Below are positions 7,908-16,232 of a DNA stretch of 64,000 nt, piece by piece. Each line of letters starts with the position of its first letter. Positions within the stretch are counted from its first letter, which is position 1. Source of the DNA: Acidobacteriota bacterium (GTDB lineage: Bacteria; Acidobacteriota; Polarisedimenticolia; JACPZX01); assembly GCA_016195325.1 (NCBI GenBank), contig JACPZX010000017.1, positions 41,196 through 105,195 of the forward strand. Direction: 5' to 3'. The notes below the pieces were generated by a model, which saw only the letters and a list, made by a program, of their open reading frames with translations, had not been told where the DNA came from and did no database searches. Made by a program: the position numbers and the translations under genes.

Positions 7908-9088
7908 AGAGCCGCGGGCGCTCGGGCGCCGTCTCCTGCCTTCGACAGGAAATCGACGAGCGACCGGGCCGCCCGCGTGTACGCGCCCCCCTCTCCCAGC
8001 TTCGCGCGGATGCCGGCGAGATCCCTGCGGACCCCCTCCCGGAGCGCCGGATCGGCGAAGAATCTCTCGACCTCGCGCGCGATGCGCTCCGGCGTGCAGT
8101 TCTCCTGGATGCACTCCGGGACGATGCGCGCGCCGGCGACGACGTTGACCAGCCCGAAGTTCTCGATGGTCGTCAGCCGGCGGGCCACCATGGCCGTCAG
8201 CGGATGCAGGCGGTAGATGACGACCATGGGGATCTCCATCAGCGCGGCCTCCAGCGTCGCCGTCCCCGACGAGACGATGGCCGCCCGGCAGACCGAGAGC
8301 AGATCGTAGAAGGGCTCGCGGCTCAACACCGGATTCAGATCCGGAAACTCCGCGAGCGCCGATCGCGTCGTCGCGTCGTCAATCGTGGGCGCCAGGGGGA
8401 TGACGATCTGCAGCTCGCGCTCGAACCGTTTGAGCCGCCGCGCCGCCCCGAGAGCGGGCGGAAGATGGCGCGAAACCTCCGAGGCGCGGCTCCCCGGAAG
8501 GATGCCCAGAGTCGGCCGCCGGGGATCGAGGCCGATCCGGAGCGCCACGTCGTCGGGCGGGCCCGACGCGCGCACCTCGTCGACGAGAGGATGGCCGACG
8601 CACTCGACCTCGAGCCCGCGGCCGCGGTACAGGTCCACCTCGAACGGAAAGACGACGAGGAGGCGGTCGATGTCCCGCGCAATCTGGTCGATCCTCCCCG
8701 CCTTCCACGCCCAGACCTGGGGGCTGATGAAGTAGAGGACGCGAGCCCCCATGGCGTGCGCCCGCGCGGCGAGCCGCAGGTTGAACCCCGGGTAGTCCAC
8801 GAGGACCACGGCGTCGACCCCGCCGCGCAGCGTCTCGAGGCAGAGGGCGAACGCCCTCCGGAGCGCGGGGAGGTGCCTCAGCACCTCGAAGAGACCGACG
8901 ACCGCGATCGACTCCGCGTCGAAGATCGGATCGAGGCCGGCCGCGCGCATCTCGGCGCCGCCGATGCCCACGAACTCGAGGCCCGGGTCAATCGCCGCGG
9001 CCTGCCGCATCAGTCCCGCGGCGTGGCGATCCCCCGATGTCTCGCCGGCCACGATCAGCACGCGGCGCCGCCCGGGTCCGCCGCTCAT
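7904..9088 (-). CDS. lpxB: Lipid-A-disaccharide synthase
   Basis: 394 residues, standard length. It joins UDP-2,3-diacylglucosamine and lipid X to the tetra-acyl disaccharide 1-phosphate, a peripheral inner-membrane step of lipid A synthesis. Diagnostic motifs run in order: LIVAGETSGDRHAAGL at the N-terminus, FVGIGGAEMRAAGL, VLVDYPGFNLRLA, YFISPQVWAWKAGR, GILPGSRASEVSRHLP, SSGTATLEAAL and a C-terminal segment with VVIYRLHPLTA and FGLVNVVAG. The ATG overlaps the stop of the upstream acyltransferase by 4 nt (ATGA). Confidence 0.96.
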   Translation of the reverse strand: MSGGPGRRRVLIVAGETSGDRHAAGLMRQAAAIDPGLEFVGIGGAEMRAAGLDPIFDAESIAVVGLFEVLRHLPALRRAFALCLETLRGGVDAVVLVDYPGFNLRLAARAHAMGARVLYFISPQVWAWKAGRIDQIARDIDRLLVVFPFEVDLYRGRGLEVECVGHPLVDEVRASGPPDDVALRIGLDPRRPTLGILPGSRASEVSRHLPPALGAARRLKRFERELQIVIPLAPTIDDATTRSALAEFPDLNPVLSREPFYDLLSVCRAAIVSSGTATLEAALMEIPMVVIYRLHPLTAMVARRLTTIENFGLVNVVAGARIVPECIQENCTPERIAREVERFFADPALREGVRRDLAGIRAKLGEGGAYTRAARSLVDFLSKAGDGARAPAAL

Positions 9089-9801
9089 CGCGAGGCTTCC
9101 GCGGCGCGCAGGGGCCCGACGGGACGGAGCCCCTCGAACGCGGCCCGGTCGCTGGCGAGCCGCTGCGCCTCCTCGGTGCCGAGGACGAGGGCCTGTTGCA
9201 GCCTCGAGGCGGCCGACCGCATCTCGTCCTCATCCGCCGACGCCGTGACCGGAACGGGAGAGCCGTACACGAAGACGCCGCGCGAGAAGAGCTTCGGAAC
9301 GACGAAGCCGTCCCACGAGCCGAGAGAGCGCGCGCCGGAGGCGGCGAACGAGACGGGGACGATCGGCAGCCCCGAGAGGCGCGCGGTGAGGACGACTCCC
9401 ATCTGCACGACGTGCCTCGGCCCCCTCGGTCCGTCCGGGGTGAAGCCGATGTCCCATCCATCCTTCGCCCGCCGCACCGCCCCTCGGAGCGCGGCGGCCC
9501 CTCCCGACGTCGTCGACCCGCGGATCGCCGAGTGGCCGAACCGGGCCATCGTGCGCGCGATGTACTCCCCGTCCCGATGCTCGCTGATCAGGATCGCGAT
9601 CCTCCCGCCGGGATAGGCGTACGGCATCAGCAGGAGATGGCCGTGCCAGAAGGCGTGGATGTACGGCCGGCCGCCCGCGCGGATCGACTCGAGCACCTCA
9701 CCCCCGGAGCACCTCAGGCTCATCGTCGCCCGGAGGCCCCGGATGGCGAGCGATGCCGCCCGGGGCACGAGCGGCAGCATCAGCCAGCCGGGCAGCTTCA
9801 A
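9085..9801 (-). CDS. DUF374-type lysophospholipid acyltransferase
   Basis: 238 residues from the TTG at 9801. The DUF374 motifs are HAFWHGHLLLMPYAYPG, ILISEHRDGEYIART, the glycine-rich RGSTTSGGAAALRG and IGFTPDGPRGPRHVVQ. Members are predicted acyltransferases beside lpxB or kdtA in lipid A loci. I prefer the TTG at 9801 (starting MKLPGWLMLPL) because GGAGGAG lies 9 nt upstream and homologues begin there; the frame stays open to another TTG at 9867. It precedes and overlaps lpxB, which suggests a role in lipid A or phospholipid acylation. Confidence 0.85.
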   Translation of the reverse strand: MKLPGWLMLPLVPRAASLAIRGLRATMSLRCSGGEVLESIRAGGRPYIHAFWHGHLLLMPYAYPGGRIAILISEHRDGEYIARTMARFGHSAIRGSTTSGGAAALRGAVRRAKDGWDIGFTPDGPRGPRHVVQMGVVLTARLSGLPIVPVSFAASGARSLGSWDGFVVPKLFSRGVFVYGSPVPVTASADEDEMRSAASRLQQALVLGTEEAQRLASDRAAFEGLRPVGPLRAAEASR

Positions 9802-9888
9802 CGGGGCGCTCTCCTCCCCGACTCCCGCGGGGCGCGGGCCGATCGGGCGCCGCGCATGATAACGCAAGGGCCCTCGAGGGCCGTGCGC

Positions 9889-9917
9889 TTGACGATCGAG
9901 GGCGCCTCGGATTGAAT
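9889..9917 (+). promoter_or_regulatory. Promoter of the UDP-glucuronate decarboxylase-like gene
   Basis: TTGACG (9889-9894), 17 nt, TTGAAT (9912-9917); the ATG follows at 9973 with an AGGAGAG ribosome site at 9962-9968. It lies in the divergent region shared with the lpxB operon. Confidence 0.5.
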
Positions 9918-9972
9918 GGCCCGTCCGTCATCGCGGCGCGGGGCGCCGGCGCCCGACGGCCCAGGAGAGTCC

Positions 9973-10914
9973 ATGTCCAAGCGCGTTCTGATCACCGGCG
10001 GCGCCGGGTTCATCGGGTCGCACCTCTGCGACCACCTCATCCAGCGCGGAGACCGCGTCGTCTGCGTCGACAACCTCCTCACCGGGAGCCCCGAGAACAT
10101 CGCGCACCTGATGGGGCATCCGGCCTTCGCCTTCATCAATCTGGACATCACCAACTACATCTACGTCGCCGACGGGGTGGACGCGATCCTGCACTTCGCC
10201 TCCCCCGCGAGCCCGATCGACTACATGGAGCTGCCGATCCAGACGCTCAAGGTCGGCAGCCTCGGCACCCACAAGGCGCTCGGCCTCGCGAAGGTGAAGA
10301 AGGCCCGCATCCTGATCGCGTCGACCTCCGAGGTCTACGGCGACCCGCAGGTCCATCCCCAGCAGGAATCGTACTGGGGTAACGTGAACCCGATCGGCCC
10401 GCGCGGCGTGTACGACGAGGCGAAGCGCTTCGCCGAGGCGATCACGATGGCCTACCACAGGTACCACGGCGTCGACACCGCGATCGTCCGCATCTTCAAC
10501 ACCTATGGGCCGCGCATGCGCATCCGCGACGGCCGCGCCATCCCGACGTTCCTCGCGCAGGCGCTCCGGGGCGAGCCGATCACCGTCTTCGGCGACGGCT
10601 CCCAGACGCGCTCGTTCTGCTACGTGTCGGATCTGGTGGGGGGCATCGTCAAGCTGCTCGACTCCGACATCCACGAGCCTGTGAACATCGGCAACCCGGT
10701 GGAGATGACGGTCCGCCAGCTCGCCGACGAAATCGTCCGGATCACGGGCAGCGCGTCGAAGATCGAGTCGCGGCCGCTCCCGGTGGACGACCCGAAGGTC
10801 CGACAGCCCGACATCACGCGGGCGCGACGGCTGCTGGGCTGGGAGCCGAAGGTCGATCTCGGCGAGGGGCTCGGTAAGACCCTGCAGGACTTCCGGGCCC
10901 GCCTGGCCCTCTGA
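9973..10914 (+). CDS. UDP-glucuronate decarboxylase-like SDR (UXS family)
   Basis: 313 residues, extended short-chain dehydrogenase. The NAD-binding [15 protein letters not shown] begins at residue 8; [35 protein letters not shown] and the catalytic [10 protein letters not shown] pair are typical of UDP-xylose synthases, which convert UDP-glucuronate to UDP-xylose or a 4-keto-arabinose intermediate. The ugd gene at 46810-48132 could supply the substrate. The ATG at 9973 is chosen over the upstream ATG at 9916 because of its ribosome site. It is convergent with the Wzc gene, with no gap between the stop codons. dTDP-glucose dehydratase is a less likely alternative. Confidence 0.82.
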   Translation: MSKRVLITGGAGFIGSHLCDHLIQRGDRVVCVDNLLTGSPENIAHLMGHPAFAFINLDITNYIYVADGVDAILHFASPASPIDYMELPIQTLKVGSLGTHKALGLAKVKKARILIASTSEVYGDPQVHPQQESYWGNVNPIGPRGVYDEAKRFAEAITMAYHRYHGVDTAIVRIFNTYGPRMRIRDGRAIPTFLAQALRGEPITVFGDGSQTRSFCYVSDLVGGIVKLLDSDIHEPVNIGNPVEMTVRQLADEIVRITGSASKIESRPLPVDDPKVRQPDITRARRLLGWEPKVDLGEGLGKTLQDFRARLAL

Positions 10915-13014
10915 CTAGAGGGCGGCCGGCCGCCTGAGGGCGGAGGATCGCGACGTGTCGGACGAGACGCGCGACGGGTAATAGACGGCCCCATACGAGG
11001 ACCGCGCGTCGCCGCGGGTGATGTCGACGTCGTTCAGCACGGCCCCCGCGATGCGGCCGCCCGCGCGCCTCAGCCCCTCGATGCCGTTCTTCACGAGGTC
11101 CCTGTCCGTCGACGCGTGCCGGATCACCAGGAGCGTGAGGTCGGCGAGCGAGGCCACGTGGACGGCGTCGACGAGCCCGACGACCGGCGGCGAGTCGATC
11201 ACCACCCAGTCGAACTCGGACTTGAGGATTTTCACGAGCGCGCTGAACCTTTCGCTCGCGATGAGCTCGGGAGGGTTGGGGGGAAGCGATCCGCACGGGA
11301 GCAGCTTCAGCCCCCCCACGTCGCCGTCCCTCAGGTGGGTCCTCCACGCCGGCGCCGCCTCGCCCGCGGCGAGCACGTTGCCGAGGCCGGGGCTCGAAGG
11401 GACGGAAAAGACGGTGTGCAGCGACGGGCGCCTCAGGTCGGCGTCGACCAGGCAGACCCGATCGCCCCCGCGGGCCAGGCTGCGGGCCAGCGCGGCCGCG
11501 ACCGTGGACTTCCCCTCGGCCGGCGCCGCGCTGGTGACGAGGAGCACGCGGCGATCGCCCTCCTGGCTCTCGATCTGGATCGCGAGCCGCAGCGACTGGA
11601 ACGCCTCGTTCGCCGCCTCCGCCGATTCCGGGAGGTTCGTCGGAACGATGGCGAGCATCCTCAGCCCGAGCTCGCGCTCCACCATGTCGGCGGAGCGGAC
11701 GGTCGCGTCGACGTACTCCAGGAAGAAGACCAGCCCGACGCCGACGCCCAGGCCCAGGAAGATCGAGAGGAGGAGATTCAGGAGCTTCTTCGGCCGCTCC
11801 GGGTGGCGCGGGACGATCGCGTGGTCGAGGACGGAGACGTTGTTGCGGATCAGGGCGGCGTTGAGATCGACCTCCTTGATGCGCCCCGTCATGAGGTCGT
11901 AGATGCGCTTCGACTCGGCCGCCTCGGTCTCGAGCATCGTGTAGCCCGAGGCCTTCTCCGAGACCGTGAGCGCCTCGTTCTTGGTCGCATCGATCGCGCC
12001 CCGGAGGTCCTTCTCGCGCTCCTGCGTGAGCGAGTAATCGGTCCGGATCGCGCTGATGATCCTCTCGGTCTCGGAGTCGATCTTCTGCTTGAGCTTGTCG
12101 AGCTCGGAGGAGATCTCCTTGACCTTGAAGTGCCCCGGCTTGTACGTGACGAGGAGCCGCTTCAGCTCGGTCTCGAGATCGATCCGCTGCTTGTTGAGAT
12201 CGCGGAGGACCTGGTCCTCGGCGACCTGGGGGATGACCTGGTACGTGCCGCCGGCCTGCTCGATCTCCTTGATCTTCTGGAAGACCGCCTCGAGCTGGAG
12301 CCGGTGGAGCTGCGTCGTCGTGGCGTCCTTCTCGAGCTGCGACAGCCGCTCGTCGTAGGACTTCCGCTCGACCTCCGGGACGAAGACCTTCTGATCCCGC
12401 GCGTAGGCGAACTTCTTCGATTCGGTATCGGCGAGGCGCTTCTTCCAGGGCTCCATCTCCTGGAGCAGCGCGTCGACGGCCGCGCGCGTCGCCTGCACCG
12501 CCTGGTCCATGTTGCGCTGGACGTACGCGTCGGCCACGGCGTTGACCCACGCCGCGGTCTCCTCCCTGTCCGGGCCCTCCATCGCGAGGCGGACGACGCC
12601 CGTGTCGGCCACCGGCTCTATCTCGAGCATCTTGGCGAAGAGCCCGACCGGATCCTCGATCCCCTTGAAGCGCGGATGTTCCTTGAGCCCGAGCTGGTCG
12701 AAGGCGCGCTCGGCGACGTCGCGGCTCTTGAGGACCTCGAGCTGCGTCTTGAAGTAGCGGTCCTCGGCCGACCAGCCCATCTCCGTCGTCCCGATCTGCG
12801 AGACGTCCGCGACCGGTGCGACCTTCTGCGCGCGCGCGTGGATCTCGAGCGTCGCGGCCGCGCGGTAGATCTTCGCCTGGAGGAAGGTCCCGACCATGCC
12901 GACCGTGACGATGACGATGAACGTCGTGAGGACGGTGGTGCGCCCGCCCCAGAGGATTCTCCACGAATCCATGAGGTGGCTTCCGCGCTCGCGACCGGTC
13001 TCCTGCGTGTTCAT
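10915..13014 (-). CDS. wzc: Wzc-like polysaccharide copolymerase / tyrosine autokinase
   Basis: 699 residues. A first membrane helix (about 29-47) begins a Wzz chain-length domain; a long coiled-coil region follows, then a second helix (about 408-430). The C-terminal cytoplasmic kinase has Walker A (APAEGKST, about residue 500), Walker A' (VCLVDADLRRPSLH) and Walker B (WVVIDSPPVVG). The tail contains several tyrosines (SSYGAVYYPSR), fewer than in E. coli Wzc. Such proteins control chain length and export of capsule or exopolysaccharide together with Wza, encoded immediately upstream. Confidence 0.9.
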   Translation of the reverse strand: MNTQETGRERGSHLMDSWRILWGGRTTVLTTFIVIVTVGMVGTFLQAKIYRAAATLEIHARAQKVAPVADVSQIGTTEMGWSAEDRYFKTQLEVLKSRDVAERAFDQLGLKEHPRFKGIEDPVGLFAKMLEIEPVADTGVVRLAMEGPDREETAAWVNAVADAYVQRNMDQAVQATRAAVDALLQEMEPWKKRLADTESKKFAYARDQKVFVPEVERKSYDERLSQLEKDATTTQLHRLQLEAVFQKIKEIEQAGGTYQVIPQVAEDQVLRDLNKQRIDLETELKRLLVTYKPGHFKVKEISSELDKLKQKIDSETERIISAIRTDYSLTQEREKDLRGAIDATKNEALTVSEKASGYTMLETEAAESKRIYDLMTGRIKEVDLNAALIRNNVSVLDHAIVPRHPERPKKLLNLLLSIFLGLGVGVGLVFFLEYVDATVRSADMVERELGLRMLAIVPTNLPESAEAANEAFQSLRLAIQIESQEGDRRVLLVTSAAPAEGKSTVAAALARSLARGGDRVCLVDADLRRPSLHTVFSVPSSPGLGNVLAAGEAAPAWRTHLRDGDVGGLKLLPCGSLPPNPPELIASERFSALVKILKSEFDWVVIDSPPVVGLVDAVHVASLADLTLLVIRHASTDRDLVKNGIEGLRRAGGRIAGAVLNDVDITRGDARSSYGAVYYPSRVSSDTSRSSALRRPAAL

Positions 13015-13030
13015 CGGCTCCCGACGCCTC

Positions 13031-14239
13031 TCAGGATCTCGCCCGGACCACGACGACGTCGCCGGGCCGGAGCGCTGGATCCTGGATCTTCCTCTCCTCG
13101 ATGTCCCGCAGCGTGAACGACAGTCTCTGCTGGGATCCGTTCTCCTCGTGGATCAGCTCGGCGGAGCCCGCGCCCCCGGAGGCCGCGCCGCCCGCCATGG
13201 TGATCGCCTTCGTGAGGGTCGTCCCCCGCTCGAGCGGGTAGGCTCCGGGGTTCCGCACCTCTCCGGAGACGTAGAAGACCTCGCGCGCGAGCACGTTGAC
13301 GACGTCGCCCGGGCGCAGCCTCACGATGACCGAAGCCTTCTCCTCGCTGAGGAGGGAGGCCGTGGAATACCTGAGGATCTCACCCGCCGCGTCGGGGTTC
13401 GCCTCCCCGGCGCGCCGCGCGACGAGAACCGTCTCCCCCGCGGTCGCGCGGAGGCCGCCCGCCTGCGAGATGGCGTCGACGATGGTCGTCGGCCCGGTCA
13501 TGTAGTACCGCCCGGGCTTCGCGACCTCGCCGATCACGTTCACCCACTGGCTCAGATACTCCCAGACCGACACGGTCACGTGCGGATCGACCAGGAAATC
13601 CTTCGCGAGGCGATCCTGAATCTCCACCGAGACCTCGTCGACACTGCGCCCCGCGGCGTGAACGTTGCCGATGAGCGGGAAGTTGATGAGGCCGACGGGA
13701 CTGACCTTCGTCGTCTTGGTGAGGTCGTCGTGCCCGAAGACGGAGATCGCCAGGACGTCGTCGGCGCCGATGCGGTAGGTGTCGGCCGAGACGGTGCGCT
13801 TCGGCTCGGGGGGAATCAGGACGAGGGAGAGCTGTCCGTGGTCCCGCTCGAGCCGCACGAGCGCGTCCCCCTCCGCCGGGAAGACGATGCGCACCGACGC
13901 CCCCGCCGCATCGACGACGGGAGTGATCTCGAACGGGAGGATCGGGTCGGGCCCCGAGACGTCGGTGGGGGTGGCGCTGACCGCGCTCACCGCGCCCCTC
14001 AGGACCAGGACGAGGTCGCGCTTTTCCGGCGGCCCCTGGCGCCCGAGAGTGAAGTCCTCGAACCCGGGGCCTCCCTGGAGCGTCGCGCGCACGAGCTTCC
14101 CCTCGATGGAGACCGAGACGCCGGTGAGGGTGGGAAGCGTCACGTCGGCGAGCGCGGGAGGGAGGGCGACCGCGGCGACGAAGCCCGCGGCCGCGCGGAG
14201 CACGATCCTCCGCGACCGGACGCGGCTCGGTTGACGCAA
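13031..14239 (-). CDS. wza: Wza-like polysaccharide export protein (Poly_export + SLBB)
   Basis: 402 residues from the TTG at 14239. A signal peptide is visible (twin Arg, hydrophobic AAAGFVAAVALPPALA). Residues ~35-150 form a beta-rich N-terminal domain reminiscent of AMIN; the Poly_export domain starts near YRIGADDVLAISVFG and two SLBB-like domains follow (VNVIGEVAKPGRYYM; VFYVSGEVRNPGAYPL). No lipobox Cys is seen, so anchoring differs from E. coli Wza. I chose 14239 because GGAGGAGGG lies 7 nt upstream; the frame is open to a TTG at 14266. It forms the outer-membrane export channel for the partner Wzc. Confidence 0.85.
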   Translation of the reverse strand: MRQPSRVRSRRIVLRAAAGFVAAVALPPALADVTLPTLTGVSVSIEGKLVRATLQGGPGFEDFTLGRQGPPEKRDLVLVLRGAVSAVSATPTDVSGPDPILPFEITPVVDAAGASVRIVFPAEGDALVRLERDHGQLSLVLIPPEPKRTVSADTYRIGADDVLAISVFGHDDLTKTTKVSPVGLINFPLIGNVHAAGRSVDEVSVEIQDRLAKDFLVDPHVTVSVWEYLSQWVNVIGEVAKPGRYYMTGPTTIVDAISQAGGLRATAGETVLVARRAGEANPDAAGEILRYSTASLLSEEKASVIVRLRPGDVVNVLAREVFYVSGEVRNPGAYPLERGTTLTKAITMAGGAASGGAGSAELIHEENGSQQRLSFTLRDIEERKIQDPALRPGDVVVVRARS

Positions 14240-14276
14240 GCGCAGTCCCTCCTCCAATCGACCCAAAAGTGTTGAA

Positions 14277-14305
14277 AGATTAGTGCCTTACGGGTGGACC
14301 GTCAA
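14277..14305 (-). promoter_or_regulatory. Promoter of the wza-wzc pair
   Basis: TTGACG (14305-14300), 17 nt, TAATCT (14282-14277) on the minus strand, about 38 nt before the TTG start of wza. This gives the export pair its own transcription inside the larger block. Confidence 0.65.
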
Positions 14306-14324
14306 GGAATCCAGCCCGTCCCGC

Positions 14325-15140
14325 CTACTTCAACGCCCAGAGATTGGTCGTCGAGATGAGCGTGAACAGGGGGATTCTCGCCGCCCGCGACGAACGGAGC
14401 AGGCCGAGCAGGGGAACCGCCGCTCTTTTGACACCCCGCAGGTCCCCGGGGCGGACGAGATCGAAGACGTCGAGGACCTGTCGGAAGCCGGTCTCCGCGA
14501 GGGCCCGGCGAAGCCCCATGGGCGTGAAGTGGTTCCAGGCAAGCCCGTTCTCCATCACGTCGGGCCCCTTCTTGCGGAGCGCGATGCGGATCTGGGCCGC
14601 GAGAGGCAGCCACTGGTAGAAAGGGAAGTCGATCTCCGTCGAGATCGGGTACAGGCGATTGGTCGTCCCGACGAAGAGGAGGCCGCCCGGCCTCAGGACG
14701 CGGTGCGCTTCCCTTAGCGCTTCCCTCCATCCCTTCACGTGCTCCATGACCGAGTTCGCGTAGGCGACGTCGAAGGCCGCGTCGGGAAGCGGGAGGGACT
14801 CGGCGCGCGACTCGTGGAAGGTGGCCGCGATCCCCGCCTCCGCGGCCCGGCGCCGCGCGAACTCCACGAGCTCCCACGAGATCTCCACCCCCACGGCACG
14901 GTACCCCTCCCGGCTCGCGAGGGTGGTGAACCAGCCGGATCCGGATCCGATCTCGAGGAGGTCGGCGCCCGGTCCGAACTCCTTCACGCGGCGAAGGAGC
15001 GCGATCGTCTTGCGGAACTCGGCCTCGTGGTCGGCGAGCGTCAGCCCCCGTTTCTCCTCGAGGTACTCCCGGACGGTCGCGAGGGATCGGCGCGCCTCCG
15101 GCTCCGGTCGGGGCCCCTCCACGGGATCCCGCTCGTTCAT
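14325..15140 (-). CDS. SAM-dependent methyltransferase (Methyltransf_11/25 fold)
   Basis: 271 residues. The SAM motif I is DLLEIGSGSGWFTTLAS (around 60-76), followed by VGVEISWELVEFARRRA, the motif LPLPDAAFDVAYANSVMEHV and LRPGGLLFVGTTNRLYP. The C-terminal third has the HFTPMGLRRALAETGF shape seen in small-molecule and glycan methyltransferases. The target is unknown. The ATG overlaps the upstream nucleotidyltransferase-fold gene by 4 nt (ATGA). Confidence 0.8.
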   Translation of the reverse strand: MNERDPVEGPRPEPEARRSLATVREYLEEKRGLTLADHEAEFRKTIALLRRVKEFGPGADLLEIGSGSGWFTTLASREGYRAVGVEISWELVEFARRRAAEAGIAATFHESRAESLPLPDAAFDVAYANSVMEHVKGWREALREAHRVLRPGGLLFVGTTNRLYPISTEIDFPFYQWLPLAAQIRIALRKKGPDVMENGLAWNHFTPMGLRRALAETGFRQVLDVFDLVRPGDLRGVKRAAVPLLGLLRSSRAARIPLFTLISTTNLWALK

Positions 15141-16201
15141 TTCAGGCGCGGCCTCCGGCCGAGGAACCGCAGGCGGCGGGAGAGCTTGTCGGCGCTGAAC
15201 CGGACCATCGTCAGCGGAGAGTCCATCACGAGGAGCCCCTGCACGATCTGCCCCGCGCGGACGTCATCCCCCCGGAAGAGGCGACCGGGCTGAGGTGACC
15301 TGAGGGTGGCGAGCATCCCGCGCCGGAGCGGGCCGAGCGCGTTTCTGGCGAGGGCGCGGGGCGGGATCGACCCGGGGAAGACCTTCTCGACGTACGCGAG
15401 ACCGAGCGCGAAGATCGTCCTCATCCCCCAGCTCTCCGCGCGCCGCGTCGCCGCCTCCCAGTCGATCGGCACCTTCCCGCAGAGAAGGTGCAGATCGTGA
15501 AGCCACAGGAGGCGCGCGTCGAAGTAATGGTACGCGAGATGGAGGATGAGGCCGAGGAGAAGATCCTCGTTCCCCAGCCGGCGGAGCGTCCTCCCCTCGG
15601 ACACGATCGTCGCCGACCGCGCCCACAGCCCCTCCTCGTCGACGCGGAACCGGATCTCCTGGCCGAGCGACCAGTGCACGTCGAACGACGCCGGCCGCGG
15701 ATCCGGGGACCCGACGGAGAAGTTGAAGTAGTTCGCGAGCCAGTAGGCCTCCTCCTGCTCGGTCGGCAGCTTGTATCGGTGCTCGAGCAGGGCGGCGCGG
15801 GCGCGCGGCCAGTCGCCCCGGCGGATGAGGATGTCGACGTCGACCATCGGCCGGTGCTCGGGGGCCTCATACAGGAGCGGCGCGAGGGCCGCCCCCTTGA
15901 GCACGATGAACGGGACTCCGGCCGCGTCGAGCACGACCGACAGGCGCGAGAGGCGGTCGTAGAGGAGCGCGAGGTCGGCCCGGAGCCGGTTCCGCTCCGT
16001 CTCCAGGGCGCCCCGGAGGGCCGGGGGGACGTCGCGGCCGTTGAGGCGGTGGAGCGCCAGCGCGGTCAGCCCCGACCGCCTCAGCCCCTCCGCCATGCGG
16101 GCGGCATCGCTCGCGGCGACGTCCGGGAGCGCCTCCCCGCGGAGCAGGGATATCGCGAAGCGCGCCACATCCCCGTCCGTGTGGTGGGAATGCTCGATCA
16201 T
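15137..16201 (-). CDS. Nucleotidyltransferase-fold protein (NTP_transf_5 family)
   Basis: 354 residues from the ATG at 16201. Residues ~100-150 carry GVPFIVLKGAALAPLLYE and RPMVDVDILIRRGDWPRA, the GxS/DxD-type core of the uncharacterised NTP_transf_5 family, followed by a conserved helical part with LHLAYHYFDARLLWLHDL. Family members occur in polysaccharide clusters of many bacteria, but the reaction is unknown; transfer of a nucleotidyl group or phosphate to a glycan intermediate is only a guess. The frame is open to 16285, but that would overlap the upstream TMTC gene by more than 50 nt. Confidence 0.75.
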   Translation of the reverse strand: MIEHSHHTDGDVARFAISLLRGEALPDVAASDAARMAEGLRRSGLTALALHRLNGRDVPPALRGALETERNRLRADLALLYDRLSRLSVVLDAAGVPFIVLKGAALAPLLYEAPEHRPMVDVDILIRRGDWPRARAALLEHRYKLPTEQEEAYWLANYFNFSVGSPDPRPASFDVHWSLGQEIRFRVDEEGLWARSATIVSEGRTLRRLGNEDLLLGLILHLAYHYFDARLLWLHDLHLLCGKVPIDWEAATRRAESWGMRTIFALGLAYVEKVFPGSIPPRALARNALGPLRRGMLATLRSPQPGRLFRGDDVRAGQIVQGLLVMDSPLTMVRFSADKLSRRLRFLGRRPRLK

Positions 16202-16232
16202 GCGGCACGCTACTTCCGGGCTTCGCGCTCCG

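Noticed and set aside
9802-9867. The TTG at 9867 as start of the DUF374 acyltransferase
   Set aside because: The extra 22 residues are Arg/Pro-rich without family resemblance, while the TTG at 9801 has GGAGGAG upstream and matches the usual N-terminus.
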